Of a stretch of 64,000 nt of DNA, positions 1-7,693 are shown in pieces. Numbering within the stretch: position 1 is the first letter of the stretch; the number at the start of each line of letters is the position of its first letter. The notes beneath the pieces are model-generated. The model did not search any database, was not told the DNA's origin, and saw only the letters and a list, made by a program, of their open reading frames with translations. The stretch is from Porphyrobacter sp. HT-58-2 (lineage in GTDB: Bacteria; Pseudomonadota; Alphaproteobacteria; Sphingomonadales; Sphingomonadaceae): positions 1,302,001 through 1,366,000 of the forward strand of contig NZ_CP022600.1 in assembly GCF_002952215.1 (NCBI RefSeq). Direction: 5' to 3'. The translations under genes were made by a program, and so were the position numbers.

Positions 1-176
1 TCGACATTGCCGGGTTCAAGTTCGCTCGCCTCGATCAAGGGGGCGGCGAGGTCGAGCAGCAATTGTTCGGTTTCGGCATCGCGCAGGATCGATTGCGCCG
101 CGACCGGCTGGACGACCAGCGCCGCGCAGGTGAACACCGCGAGCAGGCGGGCGAGAAGGTTCGGGCGACCGCGCAT
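1..176 (-). CDS. M48-family metallopeptidase (5' part only)
   Basis: Only the first 58 codons are in the window; the gene continues past the left edge. The ATG is at 176 on the minus strand. The protein starts with an Arg-containing hydrophobic signal peptide ending at VAA-Q, followed by SILRDAETEQLLLDLAAPLI. That segment matches the mature N-terminus of sphingomonad M48 peptidases of the BepA/YfgC type (periplasmic zinc proteases for outer-membrane protein quality control). The HExxH motif lies outside the window, so the family call rests on this short segment only. Confidence 0.6.
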   Translation of the reverse strand, partial: MRGRPNLLARLLAVFTCAALVVQPVAAQSILRDAETEQLLLDLAAPLIEASELEPGNV

Positions 177-272
177 CGCGACAACCCTACCGGACTTGCG
201 CCTTAACGCAAACTGAAGCGGGATGAGAAACTGTGCCTCCCTGTCCGGCCGGGACGGGGAAGGGGCTTGGTT

Positions 273-1955
273 TTACCCAACGATCTTGCGGGCGGCGCGT
301 TCAATCTGGGCGATGTCTTCGGGCATTTCGGCGAGGATTTCCGCACAGCCGACCTCATCGCGGCGGATCAGCACCAGCGCAAATTCTGGCCCTGCGCCGT
401 CGAGCGCCTCCAGCGAGATCGCCTCCAGCGCACGCAGCTGCTGGGCCAGCGCCTCGCGCACGGCATCGGGATCTTCGATCGGCTTGCCCTGTTCCTCGCG
501 GCGCAGGCGGCGTTCGGCCTTGACCACGGCCTTCACACCGCCCTCGGTCTCTTCGAGGAAACCGGCAAGGCTCCCGCGCCCGAGGTTGAGGCGATGCGCG
601 TGGCTCAGCACGGCAGCATATTCAGTCAGCCGGGTCTTGTCGTAATCATGCCCGAACACGAGCTTGACCACCGGGGTCATCGGCGCGCGTTCCTGCACCG
701 TCAGGCCACTTTCGGCGATCAGTTCGGCATAGTCTTCCGGCGCTTCCTGCGCGGCGAGCGAGAAATCGTAGGCGCGGCTGACGGCAGCATAGAGCGCCGA
801 GCGGCTGCGGTCTTCGCTGTTGTCGGCATTGCGCGCCAGTTCGCGGGCCGAAGCAAGGCAGTCATAAAGCCCGGCATCATCGGGCAGATCATCGAAGGCC
901 GGTGCGAAATCATCCTGGTCGTCCAGTGGCTCCGGCGCGAAGACGGTCTCCGGTTCGTCAGCCGGAGCGGATGCCAAAACCGGAGCCGGAACCTGAGCGG
1001 GTTCTTCCGCGGTTTCCTCGTCGAACATGGCGGCATCGAAGCCCGCCAGATCGATTGCCTTCTTGGTGGGGGCCTCGATGTAATCGGCGAGCGAGGCGAA
1101 GCTGTAGCTGGCGCTTTCGGCCTCGCCTTCGTCCTCGTCATATTCCTCGTCGTCATCAGGCAGAGCGTACTGGCTGAAATCGGGCAGATCTGAATCGCCG
1201 AACTGATCGTCGGCAAAATCTTCAGCGAAATCGTTGAAATCGGGAGCCGCTTCCTGCGGCGCGGTTTCGCGCGCGGGCGAATCCGCCCAATCGGTCACTG
1301 GCTCGGCCGGGCGGAGCGCAGGCTCCTCGTCAAGCTCCAGATCGCTGCCGAGTTCGAGCGCCTGGTCAATTTCGAGCAGCAGCTCGTCGGCGGTCAGCTG
1401 GTCGGCCATTTCCTTCCAGTTGATCACGCCATAGATGAAATCGATGGTGTCATCATCGCTCGAATAGGGCAGCAGGATCCCGCGGTAGAGGATCGATACG
1501 CCTGCGTGATTGACGAATTCGGCCTCGAACCCGATCGGCGCCTGATTGGCGAGGATCTGCATGTAGTGATCGGTGATGCGGCTGAGCAGCGAGCGCGGCG
1601 GCACGTCGGACAGGCGGGCGATCGGCCCGGTCGATCCGCACTCATGGGCCAGTTTCTCGCCAAGAAAGCGCACACCGGGGTTTTCGATCCCCTCGCTGAA
1701 ATCGAGCAGCACCGAATGGGGGCCGAAATCGGTCAGGCTGGCCGGATCGAGATCGGCAATGTCGGGGAACATCCGTTCGCCCAAAAGGCCCGCCCAGTGA
1801 TTATAGGCGCGCACCTGCATGCGGCGTTCGTCTTGGCCAATGGCGTGCGGTGGCAGCTCGCGCGGGGCGGCCAGCTCGGTGCTTTCCTCTTCGGATGCCT
1901 CCCAGCCCCGATCCGCCGTCGCATCGGGATCGAAGGTGCCGCGCAGAGTGTCCAT
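273..1955 (-). CDS. PAS_5-domain protein with long acidic C-terminal region
   Basis: 560 aa. Residues about 47-195 resemble the PAS_5 family common in alphaproteobacteria, with RAYNHWAGLLGERMFPDI near the start and LLPYSSDDDTIDFIYGVINW near the end. Such proteins are soluble and are thought to sense or bind a ligand; the ligand is unknown. Residues about 200-380 are low-complexity and rich in Asp, Glu, Ala and Pro, so probably disordered. The last 180 residues are helical and predicted only as conserved tail. There is no kinase, GGDEF or DNA-binding domain. The start ATG is preceded by AAGGGG at a rather long spacing. The gene stands alone, 130 bases from its upstream neighbour. Confidence 0.75.
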   Translation of the reverse strand: MDTLRGTFDPDATADRGWEASEEESTELAAPRELPPHAIGQDERRMQVRAYNHWAGLLGERMFPDIADLDPASLTDFGPHSVLLDFSEGIENPGVRFLGEKLAHECGSTGPIARLSDVPPRSLLSRITDHYMQILANQAPIGFEAEFVNHAGVSILYRGILLPYSSDDDTIDFIYGVINWKEMADQLTADELLLEIDQALELGSDLELDEEPALRPAEPVTDWADSPARETAPQEAAPDFNDFAEDFADDQFGDSDLPDFSQYALPDDDEEYDEDEGEAESASYSFASLADYIEAPTKKAIDLAGFDAAMFDEETAEEPAQVPAPVLASAPADEPETVFAPEPLDDQDDFAPAFDDLPDDAGLYDCLASARELARNADNSEDRSRSALYAAVSRAYDFSLAAQEAPEDYAELIAESGLTVQERAPMTPVVKLVFGHDYDKTRLTEYAAVLSHAHRLNLGRGSLAGFLEETEGGVKAVVKAERRLRREEQGKPIEDPDAVREALAQQLRALEAISLEALDGAGPEFALVLIRRDEVGCAEILAEMPEDIAQIERAARKIVG

Positions 1956-2088
1956 GGCTGTAATCCGCCCCTTGGTGAACGTGTTTCGAGACGTTCTGGC
2001 GGCTTGTGGTAAACATCACGTTAAACGGGAACGGGATTGTTGGGGTGGAGGCAGTCAGGTTTGCCTGCTCGTCTGCCCAATCGGCACG

Positions 2089-2526
2089 CTACAGGAAGTA
2101 GCGCATCTTGATGGTCATGCGACTGGTGCCTTCGCCCTGCTTGAACACCGCGTCCCTGAACTTGGGCGGGGCCATCTTGACCGGCGCATCGCGCGAAAAG
2201 CCATAACCTTCCTTGGGCATCATCCCCATCGCGCGATCGGCCTTGCCGTTGTCGTTCTCGTCATGCAGCAAGGCGATGGCATAGTCCCCCGGCTTGACCC
2301 CGGTGAAGCGGATTTCGATCGTGTCGGCCGCAGGAACCACGGTGCGATGTGCGCCGGGATCCTTGATGCATTTGGGAAAGATGTCCGCGCGCGTGGTCAT
2401 GCACGCGCGCACTACGCCCTTGCTCGACCTGAGATCGGTGACCGTGATGACGACCTCCCCCGCCATTGCCGGTGCCGTCGGCAAAGCTGCCGCAAGACCC
2501 AGCGCCAGCGTAGTTCGCCGTACCAT
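2089..2526 (-). CDS. DUF2141 secreted protein
   Basis: 145 aa from the ATG at 2526. The protein has a clear signal peptide (MVRRTTLALGLAAALPTAPA, cut near AMA-GE) and one DUF2141 domain. Family marks are the ITVTDLRSSKGVVRACM strand and the acidic loop LHDENDNGKAD followed by GMMPKEGYGFSRDA. It is expected in the periplasm or on the cell surface; no biochemical role is known for the family. The start codon overlaps the stop of the upstream hydroxylase gene as TGATG, so the two are translationally coupled. A longer frame upstream exists but would run inside that gene and put the signal peptide internally, so I reject it. Confidence 0.82.
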   Translation of the reverse strand: MVRRTTLALGLAAALPTAPAMAGEVVITVTDLRSSKGVVRACMTTRADIFPKCIKDPGAHRTVVPAADTIEIRFTGVKPGDYAIALLHDENDNGKADRAMGMMPKEGYGFSRDAPVKMAPPKFRDAVFKQGEGTSRMTIKMRYFL

Positions 2527-3302
2527 CACGAGGCCACGGCCTCTTGCGCATGTCCTGCTTCGGCCACGATCCGCCGCGACAGGCCCCTGTCGGTGCCGCA
2601 CAATCGATCCCATACCCGGAAATAAAGCCCGAAATTGCATCTGTATTCCTCGTGATGGCGCTCGTGATGGCTGGCGGTTATCAGCCACTGTCCCAACGGC
2701 GAATGAACAAGCCAGCGCGGGAACAGCTCCCAGCCCATGTGATTGGTGACACCCATCACTGTGGCGATGGTCAGCACCACCCCGAGCATGGCGAGGTGGA
2801 TCGGTACGAAGAACACCAGCACCGGAACCACCACTGCCCCGGTGATCGCCTCAATCGGATGAAAGCTCATTGCCGTCCACGCAGTCGGCGGGCGGCTGTC
2901 ATGGTGGACGGCATGGGCAAGCCGGAACCACCTGGGCCGGTGCATCCAGCGGTGGCTCCAGTAGAAACAGGTGTCCTGCACGGCGAGATAGATCAGCACG
3001 CTCAAAGGGTGATACCACAGCGGCAGCGCGGCCCAGTCGGCGGTCATCTCAGTCCAGCCATGATGGTTCCAGCCCCACAGCACGATCCCGGCGGGTGCGC
3101 CGTAAATGCCCGCCGAAAGCAGCGACCAGCGCATCTCGCGCCTGATCTGCGCGCGCTTGCCAGCATAAAGTCCGGGCCGCATCTTTTCCGTGAGCCAGGC
3201 GAACAATCCGCTGGTCAGCACGTACCGCAGCGCGACAATGACGGTAACGACAAGACTGACAATCAGCAGCGCAAGCGGAACGGGGGTTTCGGCGGGGAGC
3301 AT
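2526..3302 (-). CDS. Sterol desaturase/fatty acid hydroxylase family protein
   Basis: 258 aa from the ATG at 3302; a TTG at 3323 would add 7 residues. It is an integral membrane di-iron oxygenase of the fatty acid hydroxylase superfamily. The histidine boxes are visible: HRWMH (about residues 123-127), HAVHH (about 136-140) and HHERHHEEY near residue 220. At least four hydrophobic segments surround them. The family hydroxylates or desaturates lipid or carotenoid-like substrates; the actual substrate cannot be told. It is followed without a gap by the DUF2141 gene, a pairing often kept together in sphingomonads, but the functional link is unknown. Confidence 0.82.
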   Translation of the reverse strand: MLPAETPVPLALLIVSLVVTVIVALRYVLTSGLFAWLTEKMRPGLYAGKRAQIRREMRWSLLSAGIYGAPAGIVLWGWNHHGWTEMTADWAALPLWYHPLSVLIYLAVQDTCFYWSHRWMHRPRWFRLAHAVHHDSRPPTAWTAMSFHPIEAITGAVVVPVLVFFVPIHLAMLGVVLTIATVMGVTNHMGWELFPRWLVHSPLGQWLITASHHERHHEEYRCNFGLYFRVWDRLCGTDRGLSRRIVAEAGHAQEAVAS

Positions 3303-3359
3303 TACGGGCTCGCTATGCCGCAATTTCCGCCCACGCGACAGGGATAACTGGGCCTTGGG

Positions 3360-3854
3360 TCAGTCGATCGCTGTGCAAAGTGGATCGATCAGCGCCATGT
3401 GCCGCCGCATCGCCATCCGGGCTAATCCTTCCACCTGCGTCTTGCGCCGCGCCGGGGCGAGCGGATCAAGCGCGGCCGGACGCAGGATTTCCGCATCATA
3501 GCCATCAGCCACGATCACTCCGCAGGTCTCCGGCCGATAGGCCTCACTCTCGAGCGGTACACGATCGAAGCCCGGTGGCACGCCCCAGTAGAACCGGTCG
3601 CAGAAATCGAGGTAATCGGGCCACTTGGCATCGCTCATCAGATCGGCGCGGGTGACCTTGATTTCGACGATGACCACCAACCCCTTGGCATCGATCCCCA
3701 TCAAGTCGGCGCGGCGGCCGTTCTTCAGCGGCACTTCGGCAAGGCACCAGACGTCGTTGCGGGCGAACAGCCGCCCTATGCCGCGTGCGACATCAGCGGC
3801 GCCAAGAGCCGGGGCGAGGGCCGAATCAGTAGGAAGAATGAAGCCGCCAGACAT
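3360..3854 (-). CDS. mmcB: MmcB-family DNA repair protein
   Basis: 164 aa. This is the full length of the alphaproteobacterial MmcB family, named from mitomycin C sensitivity in Caulobacter. A PD-(D/E)xK-like nuclease core is visible: RRADLMGID (Asp) followed by VVIVEIKVTRADL (Glu-x-Lys), then DYLDFCDRFYWGVP. It is a cytosolic protein thought to act on damaged DNA. It starts at ATG 3854 and is monocistronic; its neighbours face the same way but with gaps of about 40-60 bases. Function is by family membership, not by demonstrated activity. Confidence 0.85.
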   Translation of the reverse strand: MSGGFILPTDSALAPALGAADVARGIGRLFARNDVWCLAEVPLKNGRRADLMGIDAKGLVVIVEIKVTRADLMSDAKWPDYLDFCDRFYWGVPPGFDRVPLESEAYRPETCGVIVADGYDAEILRPAALDPLAPARRKTQVEGLARMAMRRHMALIDPLCTAID

Positions 3855-3897
3855 GATTCAGCGTTGGAACGAAAGTGGAACGCAGTCAAGCTTTCGG

Positions 3898-4290
3898 TCA
3901 GGCCGGGTTTCCGCCTTCCAGCACCGCGATCATTGCCGCGCGGGCCGCATGAAACTCGCGCCACAGCACCAGCGCGGGCGGTGCCGTGTCCTGTCCCCGA
4001 CGTGCCAGAGTGCCGAGTGCGGCCAGCCCGGTATCGAGCATCGCGGCGCAATCAGCGACGTTCTGAGCCACAAGCTTGCGCTGCCATGGCGAGGCGCGGG
4101 CGATTACCGCGCCGAGTTCGCCGCTGATCTCACCCGGCTCGGACGCAATCCGGGCGAGCATTGCCAGTGCGGCTGCCTGCCCGTGCAGCGCCACCAGCGC
4201 ATCGGCCAGCGTGTCGCCAGAACCATCGCCATCGACCGCCTGGCGGGGCGCGTTGGCAGGGGGAATCGTTTCGGGCGGGAGCGTGGCCAT
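3898..4290 (-). CDS. Small conserved-type hypothetical protein
   Basis: 130 aa from ATG 4290. I do not recognise the family. The protein starts with a Pro/Ala-rich tail of about 35 residues and then is nearly all helical (LADALVALHGQAAALAMLAR, then PWQRKLVAQNVADCAAMLD). No signal peptide, membrane segment or metal motif is visible. It sits between mmcB and tRNA-Arg in ordinary high-GC core sequence. A longer frame from 4374 reaches towards the tRNA but lacks a better start. Confidence 0.55.
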   Translation of the reverse strand: MATLPPETIPPANAPRQAVDGDGSGDTLADALVALHGQAAALAMLARIASEPGEISGELGAVIARASPWQRKLVAQNVADCAAMLDTGLAALGTLARRGQDTAPPALVLWREFHAARAAMIAVLEGGNPA

Positions 4291-4446
4291 GCCCCGGAGC
4301 CTAGGCGGGCGTCCTTGCCGATTGGTTAAGCCTGTCCCTGTCGGCCACGCGGCACCATGAATGGCGTGGAACAATTGTCTGGCGCCGGCTTGAACCTCTT
4401 GCTAAGCGCCGCCCCGCGCGCGACAATCGCATGCACAATTGGCCAT

Positions 4447-4523
<77 letters not shown>

Positions 4524-4760
4524 GATTCTTCAAGCAAGTTCAGAGAGTTGGATATTCAGTCCGACTCGGGAAAGTCGGCTCGGTGCACAGTATGTGCACA
4601 TAACGCGGATTTCCGACCCTCCAGACCGATGGCGCAAACGAAAAACCGCCGGAAGGGCTGGCACCCTTCACAGCGGTCATATCGATAGCGTCACGGCTAT
4701 TTCTCCCATTTACGCGACCAGCGAATCGGGCGCAAGGGCAATCCTTGCGGGAGGTGCTTC

Positions 4761-5951
4761 ATGAGCATCTCTTTGGCACACAACGGGCTTCCACCCGGCG
4801 TCACCCACTTCAGCCTGACTGATCTGATCGAGAAGATCGCACCAGGGTCTCGCCGCGAGGAGCGACTGTCGGCGACCGCGGTGCGCGTCCTGAAGCACTA
4901 CTTGCTCGGCTGCCGGTCGTCCGACTTTGAGCCTGGCAAGATTTGCGGCGTGTGGGAGCAACCACAAACCACGGCTCAGACTCTGCGCATCTCTACGAGG
5001 GTCCTGCACAACGCCGAAGCCGAGCTTGAGCGCGGCGGGTTCATCGAGAGGACCCACGTTCCCCATGCGCGCCGCAGCGGTCAGCGGCGTGATGGCGTGA
5101 TCGTCACCCTTGCGGGGATCAGCCTCCGACCGCTCATCGATGGCTATGGCAGGTGGAAGGCTCGGCTTGAGGCCATGGAGCTACATGAGCGTGCGGTGGC
5201 TTCACTGCGGCATGAGGTGATCATGCTCGGTCGCCAAATCAGGACAAGCGAGGCGGTGGAGGCTGTCGAGCAAGCAGATCGCATTCTGCCACGGGGCCGG
5301 GTGTCACGCATCGAGTCCATCGAGAGGCTGGAGACCCTGAAGGCGTCACTAGAAGCTCTTCTGGTGCAGCTGGATCTTCCGTCTGGTGACACGAAATCTT
5401 CCGTCCGGACGGAAGAAATCTTCGCACCCAATATACCTATCCAAGACTCATCGAAAAACTGTACCCGCGCGCCCGCCGTGCAACTCGACGCGGATCGGTC
5501 GGCCGCCATCACTCCAGCCACGGCGGCGAATCTGGCGAGTGAGGATTATCGGGCTCTGCTGCCATCCGTGCGGCCACCGGGCTGGCCAGATATCGTCGAC
5601 GCCTCGGCCATCGCGTGCCGCTGGCATGGCATCTCCCAACCCGCCTGGGCTGCAGCCTGCGACAGGATGGGCCGTGAGCGAGCGGCGCTGTCGGTGCTCG
5701 TCATCGACCGGAACGCGCGGCTTCCGGCAGAGCATCGATACCGCGCCCGATCAGGTCGGAGGTGTCTGGCCGGGCTGGCGCGCAACGCCTCAAGCCTCGG
5801 CCCCATGATCGAGGCTGCAAAGGGCTTTGCGGGGAGGAGCGTGCCTGACCGTCCGTTCGAAGCCGCACCGTCTTGCGAGGACGGCGGGAAGAGCTTTGCC
5901 AGCGCCTGTCAGGCGGTTCTCAGAAGGTTCGGTCCAGAGGAGCGCGTATAA
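4761..5951 (+). CDS. RepC-like plasmid replication initiator
   Basis: 396 aa. The N-terminal 130 residues match the winged-helix domain of RepC-type initiators: ERLSATAVRVLKHYLLGC, then the helix-turn-helix region TTAQTLRISTRVLHNAEAEL and ERGGFIER. Residues about 275-345 resemble the family C-terminal domain (ACRWHGISQPAWAAACDRMG). A coiled region lies between (residues about 130-210). RepC binds an origin, usually located within its own gene, to start replication of alphaproteobacterial plasmids. The RBS GGGAGG precedes the ATG. There is no repA/repB upstream; partition is handled by a separate parA further right. The stop overlaps the next gene as TAATG. Confidence 0.75.
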   Translation: MSISLAHNGLPPGVTHFSLTDLIEKIAPGSRREERLSATAVRVLKHYLLGCRSSDFEPGKICGVWEQPQTTAQTLRISTRVLHNAEAELERGGFIERTHVPHARRSGQRRDGVIVTLAGISLRPLIDGYGRWKARLEAMELHERAVASLRHEVIMLGRQIRTSEAVEAVEQADRILPRGRVSRIESIERLETLKASLEALLVQLDLPSGDTKSSVRTEEIFAPNIPIQDSSKNCTRAPAVQLDADRSAAITPATAANLASEDYRALLPSVRPPGWPDIVDASAIACRWHGISQPAWAAACDRMGRERAALSVLVIDRNARLPAEHRYRARSGRRCLAGLARNASSLGPMIEAAKGFAGRSVPDRPFEAAPSCEDGGKSFASACQAVLRRFGPEERV

Positions 5952-6583
5952 TGCCGGAGGCCTCCAATTCACTCTGGGATACGCTCCAGCAGGGCAATCG
6001 CTGGTGGCCGAGCTATCAGAACAACCGAGACGATCCACTGAGCTGGCGGCACGCTGCAGCGATCATGCTTCGAACCGTTGACCACGAGCCGGTCTTTGCA
6101 GCCCTGCCCGCCCTGTTTTGGGAGCTTGATGATCTCACCGGGGAACAGGTTTGCCATCGCCTATCGGGTCCGATTTCTCCCATCGATCATAGCATTTGGA
6201 TTGAGGTCTGGCTGGAGCATTTCACCAGCTGGAACGATCCCGTGAAGCAGCTGATCGAGCAACACTGCATTGCGCCGGACGCGCGGCAGTTTGCGGATCT
6301 GCTGACACGGTTGGATGGCATCGCTTTTGCCGACTTCGTCCTCGCAGCTTACGAGCAAACGATCTTCATGTCGTCGACGGACAATTTTGCGGCCGGAGCC
6401 GACCCGTTGCCACTGCTATCTGCAGACCTCACCGCGCGGCCCTTCCTGCGGCTTTCCCGGAACTATTTTCTGCGTTTCTGGAGCGAGCTTGGAGAGACGG
6501 CAACGCTGCCCGACGACGCGTTCGACGGGATCGATTTCAATCGCTGTGGCGGACCCGCCCTGATGCTGGAACACGGGCGATGA
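5951..6583 (+). CDS. Unknown protein coupled to RepC-like gene
   Basis: 210 aa from the ATG that overlaps the repC-like stop (TAATG). I do not recognise the family. It is acidic and soluble, rich in Trp and aromatic residues (SLWDTLQQGNRWWPSYQNN at the start), with no signal peptide, membrane helix or cysteine pair. The tight coupling implies it is made together with the initiator, and a role in replication or copy control is possible, but this is inference only. A longer frame starting at 5873 lies inside the repC-like gene and is not needed. Confidence 0.6.
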   Translation: MPEASNSLWDTLQQGNRWWPSYQNNRDDPLSWRHAAAIMLRTVDHEPVFAALPALFWELDDLTGEQVCHRLSGPISPIDHSIWIEVWLEHFTSWNDPVKQLIEQHCIAPDARQFADLLTRLDGIAFADFVLAAYEQTIFMSSTDNFAAGADPLPLLSADLTARPFLRLSRNYFLRFWSELGETATLPDDAFDGIDFNRCGGPALMLEHGR

Positions 6584-6910
6584 ATGGCCCGCTTCAAGCA
6601 GCTTTGCGACTTTCAGGTCGCTTGGCTTCGTTCGGAAAGCCGGGACCGAAAATCGAAGCCCAAACGCAACACCTCAAGGGTCGACGGGCGGCATATAGAA
6701 ATACACACTCCACGCTACACACGAGCGGTTTGGGTGCTCTGCCAAACTGGCGGATTTCTGCGGTTCTAGGTTCTAGACAGGATCATAATCGCGCCGGCAA
6801 AGCTGTTCCAGCAGCGCAATCGGTCTATAGCCAGTCTATAGAAGCGCCATATATCAACAGGTTGACTTGTAGACCGTGGCTTCGTTCCCCCATCATTGCA
6901 GGAGGGTGCG
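6584..6910 (+). promoter_or_regulatory. Non-coding stretch before mobilization genes; candidate oriT/operator
   Basis: 327 bases with no convincing gene and lower GC than its flanks. The right part holds the direct repeat GTCTATAG (6823-6830 and 6834-6841). It also holds an inverted repeat, CGGTCTATA at 6821-6829 against TGTAGACCG at 6868-6876 (8 of 9 positions pair). The RBS AGGAGG of the next gene follows. Since MobF origins of transfer and relaxosome-protein binding sites usually lie directly before such genes, this is the best oriT or autoregulation site candidate. No nic site can be assigned. Confidence 0.4.
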
Positions 6911-7693
6911 ATGGCGAAGGTTGAACAGCTCAACACCAGCGTTTCAGCTGCAATCTACACACGGTTCAGCACCATCGCGGCCGAGCGGAGTCTGTCGAAC
7001 GCTGCCCTCCTCAGGGATCTGGTGGAGGAACTGCTCGAGGCCACAGACGCGGGTCGTGCCTTGTTCCAGAAGGAGGCTGCGCCTCGGCTTGATGCGACTG
7101 TCAGTGCCTTGGTGCACCAGCTGCGTGACCTCGTGGTCGAGCTCGGCCGGGCGCAGAACGAAAATGCCCGGCTTTTCGCGAAGCTCGTTGCAGACTGGAA
7201 TGGCGGGGAAGCAGCGAGCCAACGGGCGCATGAAAGCATCGCCAATAAGATCCGGCAGCGCAACTCGGAAGCCTACTCGGCCTTCTACCAGCAGGTCGAG
7301 AAGCTTCTGGCTGGCTTCGAGGCGCTTGAGCCGAGGCTGGTCGAGGTCCTGGAACCGCACCTCACGCGAATATCCAAGCAGCTGGCAGAGTCGATCAGGC
7401 TCGCTGGCGAGCCGCGCAAAATCACGGCCCTTTACCTCAGCAACGATCGCGCCCTTTCGCTCAAATTCCTGTCAGCCTGCGCGGTGCTGACGATCTTCGT
7501 CGGGGCGCTGATCGCAACAATTTTGCCGACCCGGTTCGATGGTTGGTCGGTGTGGCAGGCGGCCAAATTGATCGACAGCGATGCGCAGATGTGCCGGCTC
7601 ATCGAACGCGAATACGGGACGGCGGATTGCCGCGTGCCGGAGCGCGAACGCGACCTTGGGCTTGCGATCATTGCGCGGGAGAACCGCAGATGA
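6911..7693 (+). CDS. RHH-like, membrane-anchored mobilization accessory protein
   Basis: 260 aa from the ATG at 6911, which follows a strong RBS (AGGAGG). The N-terminus VEQLNTSVSAAIYTRFSTIA followed by LSNAALLRDLVEELLE looks like a ribbon-helix-helix DNA-binding fold. The middle is a long helical region. One membrane helix lies near residue 190 (FLSACAVLTIFVGALIATIL). The gene overlaps the relaxase gene as ATGA. DNA binding plus a membrane anchor would fit a relaxosome accessory that brings oriT to the membrane, much as TraD-type accessories do in other mobilizable elements. No named family was recognised. Confidence 0.6.
   Translation: MAKVEQLNTSVSAAIYTRFSTIAAERSLSNAALLRDLVEELLEATDAGRALFQKEAAPRLDATVSALVHQLRDLVVELGRAQNENARLFAKLVADWNGGEAASQRAHESIANKIRQRNSEAYSAFYQQVEKLLAGFEALEPRLVEVLEPHLTRISKQLAESIRLAGEPRKITALYLSNDRALSLKFLSACAVLTIFVGALIATILPTRFDGWSVWQAAKLIDSDAQMCRLIEREYGTADCRVPERERDLGLAIIARENRR

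Noticed and set aside
6580..6924. A 114-codon frame overlapping the end of the 210-aa gene and the start of the RHH/membrane gene
   Set aside because: No RBS, no domain, crosses repeat-rich regulatory sequence and overlaps the better-supported start at 6911.
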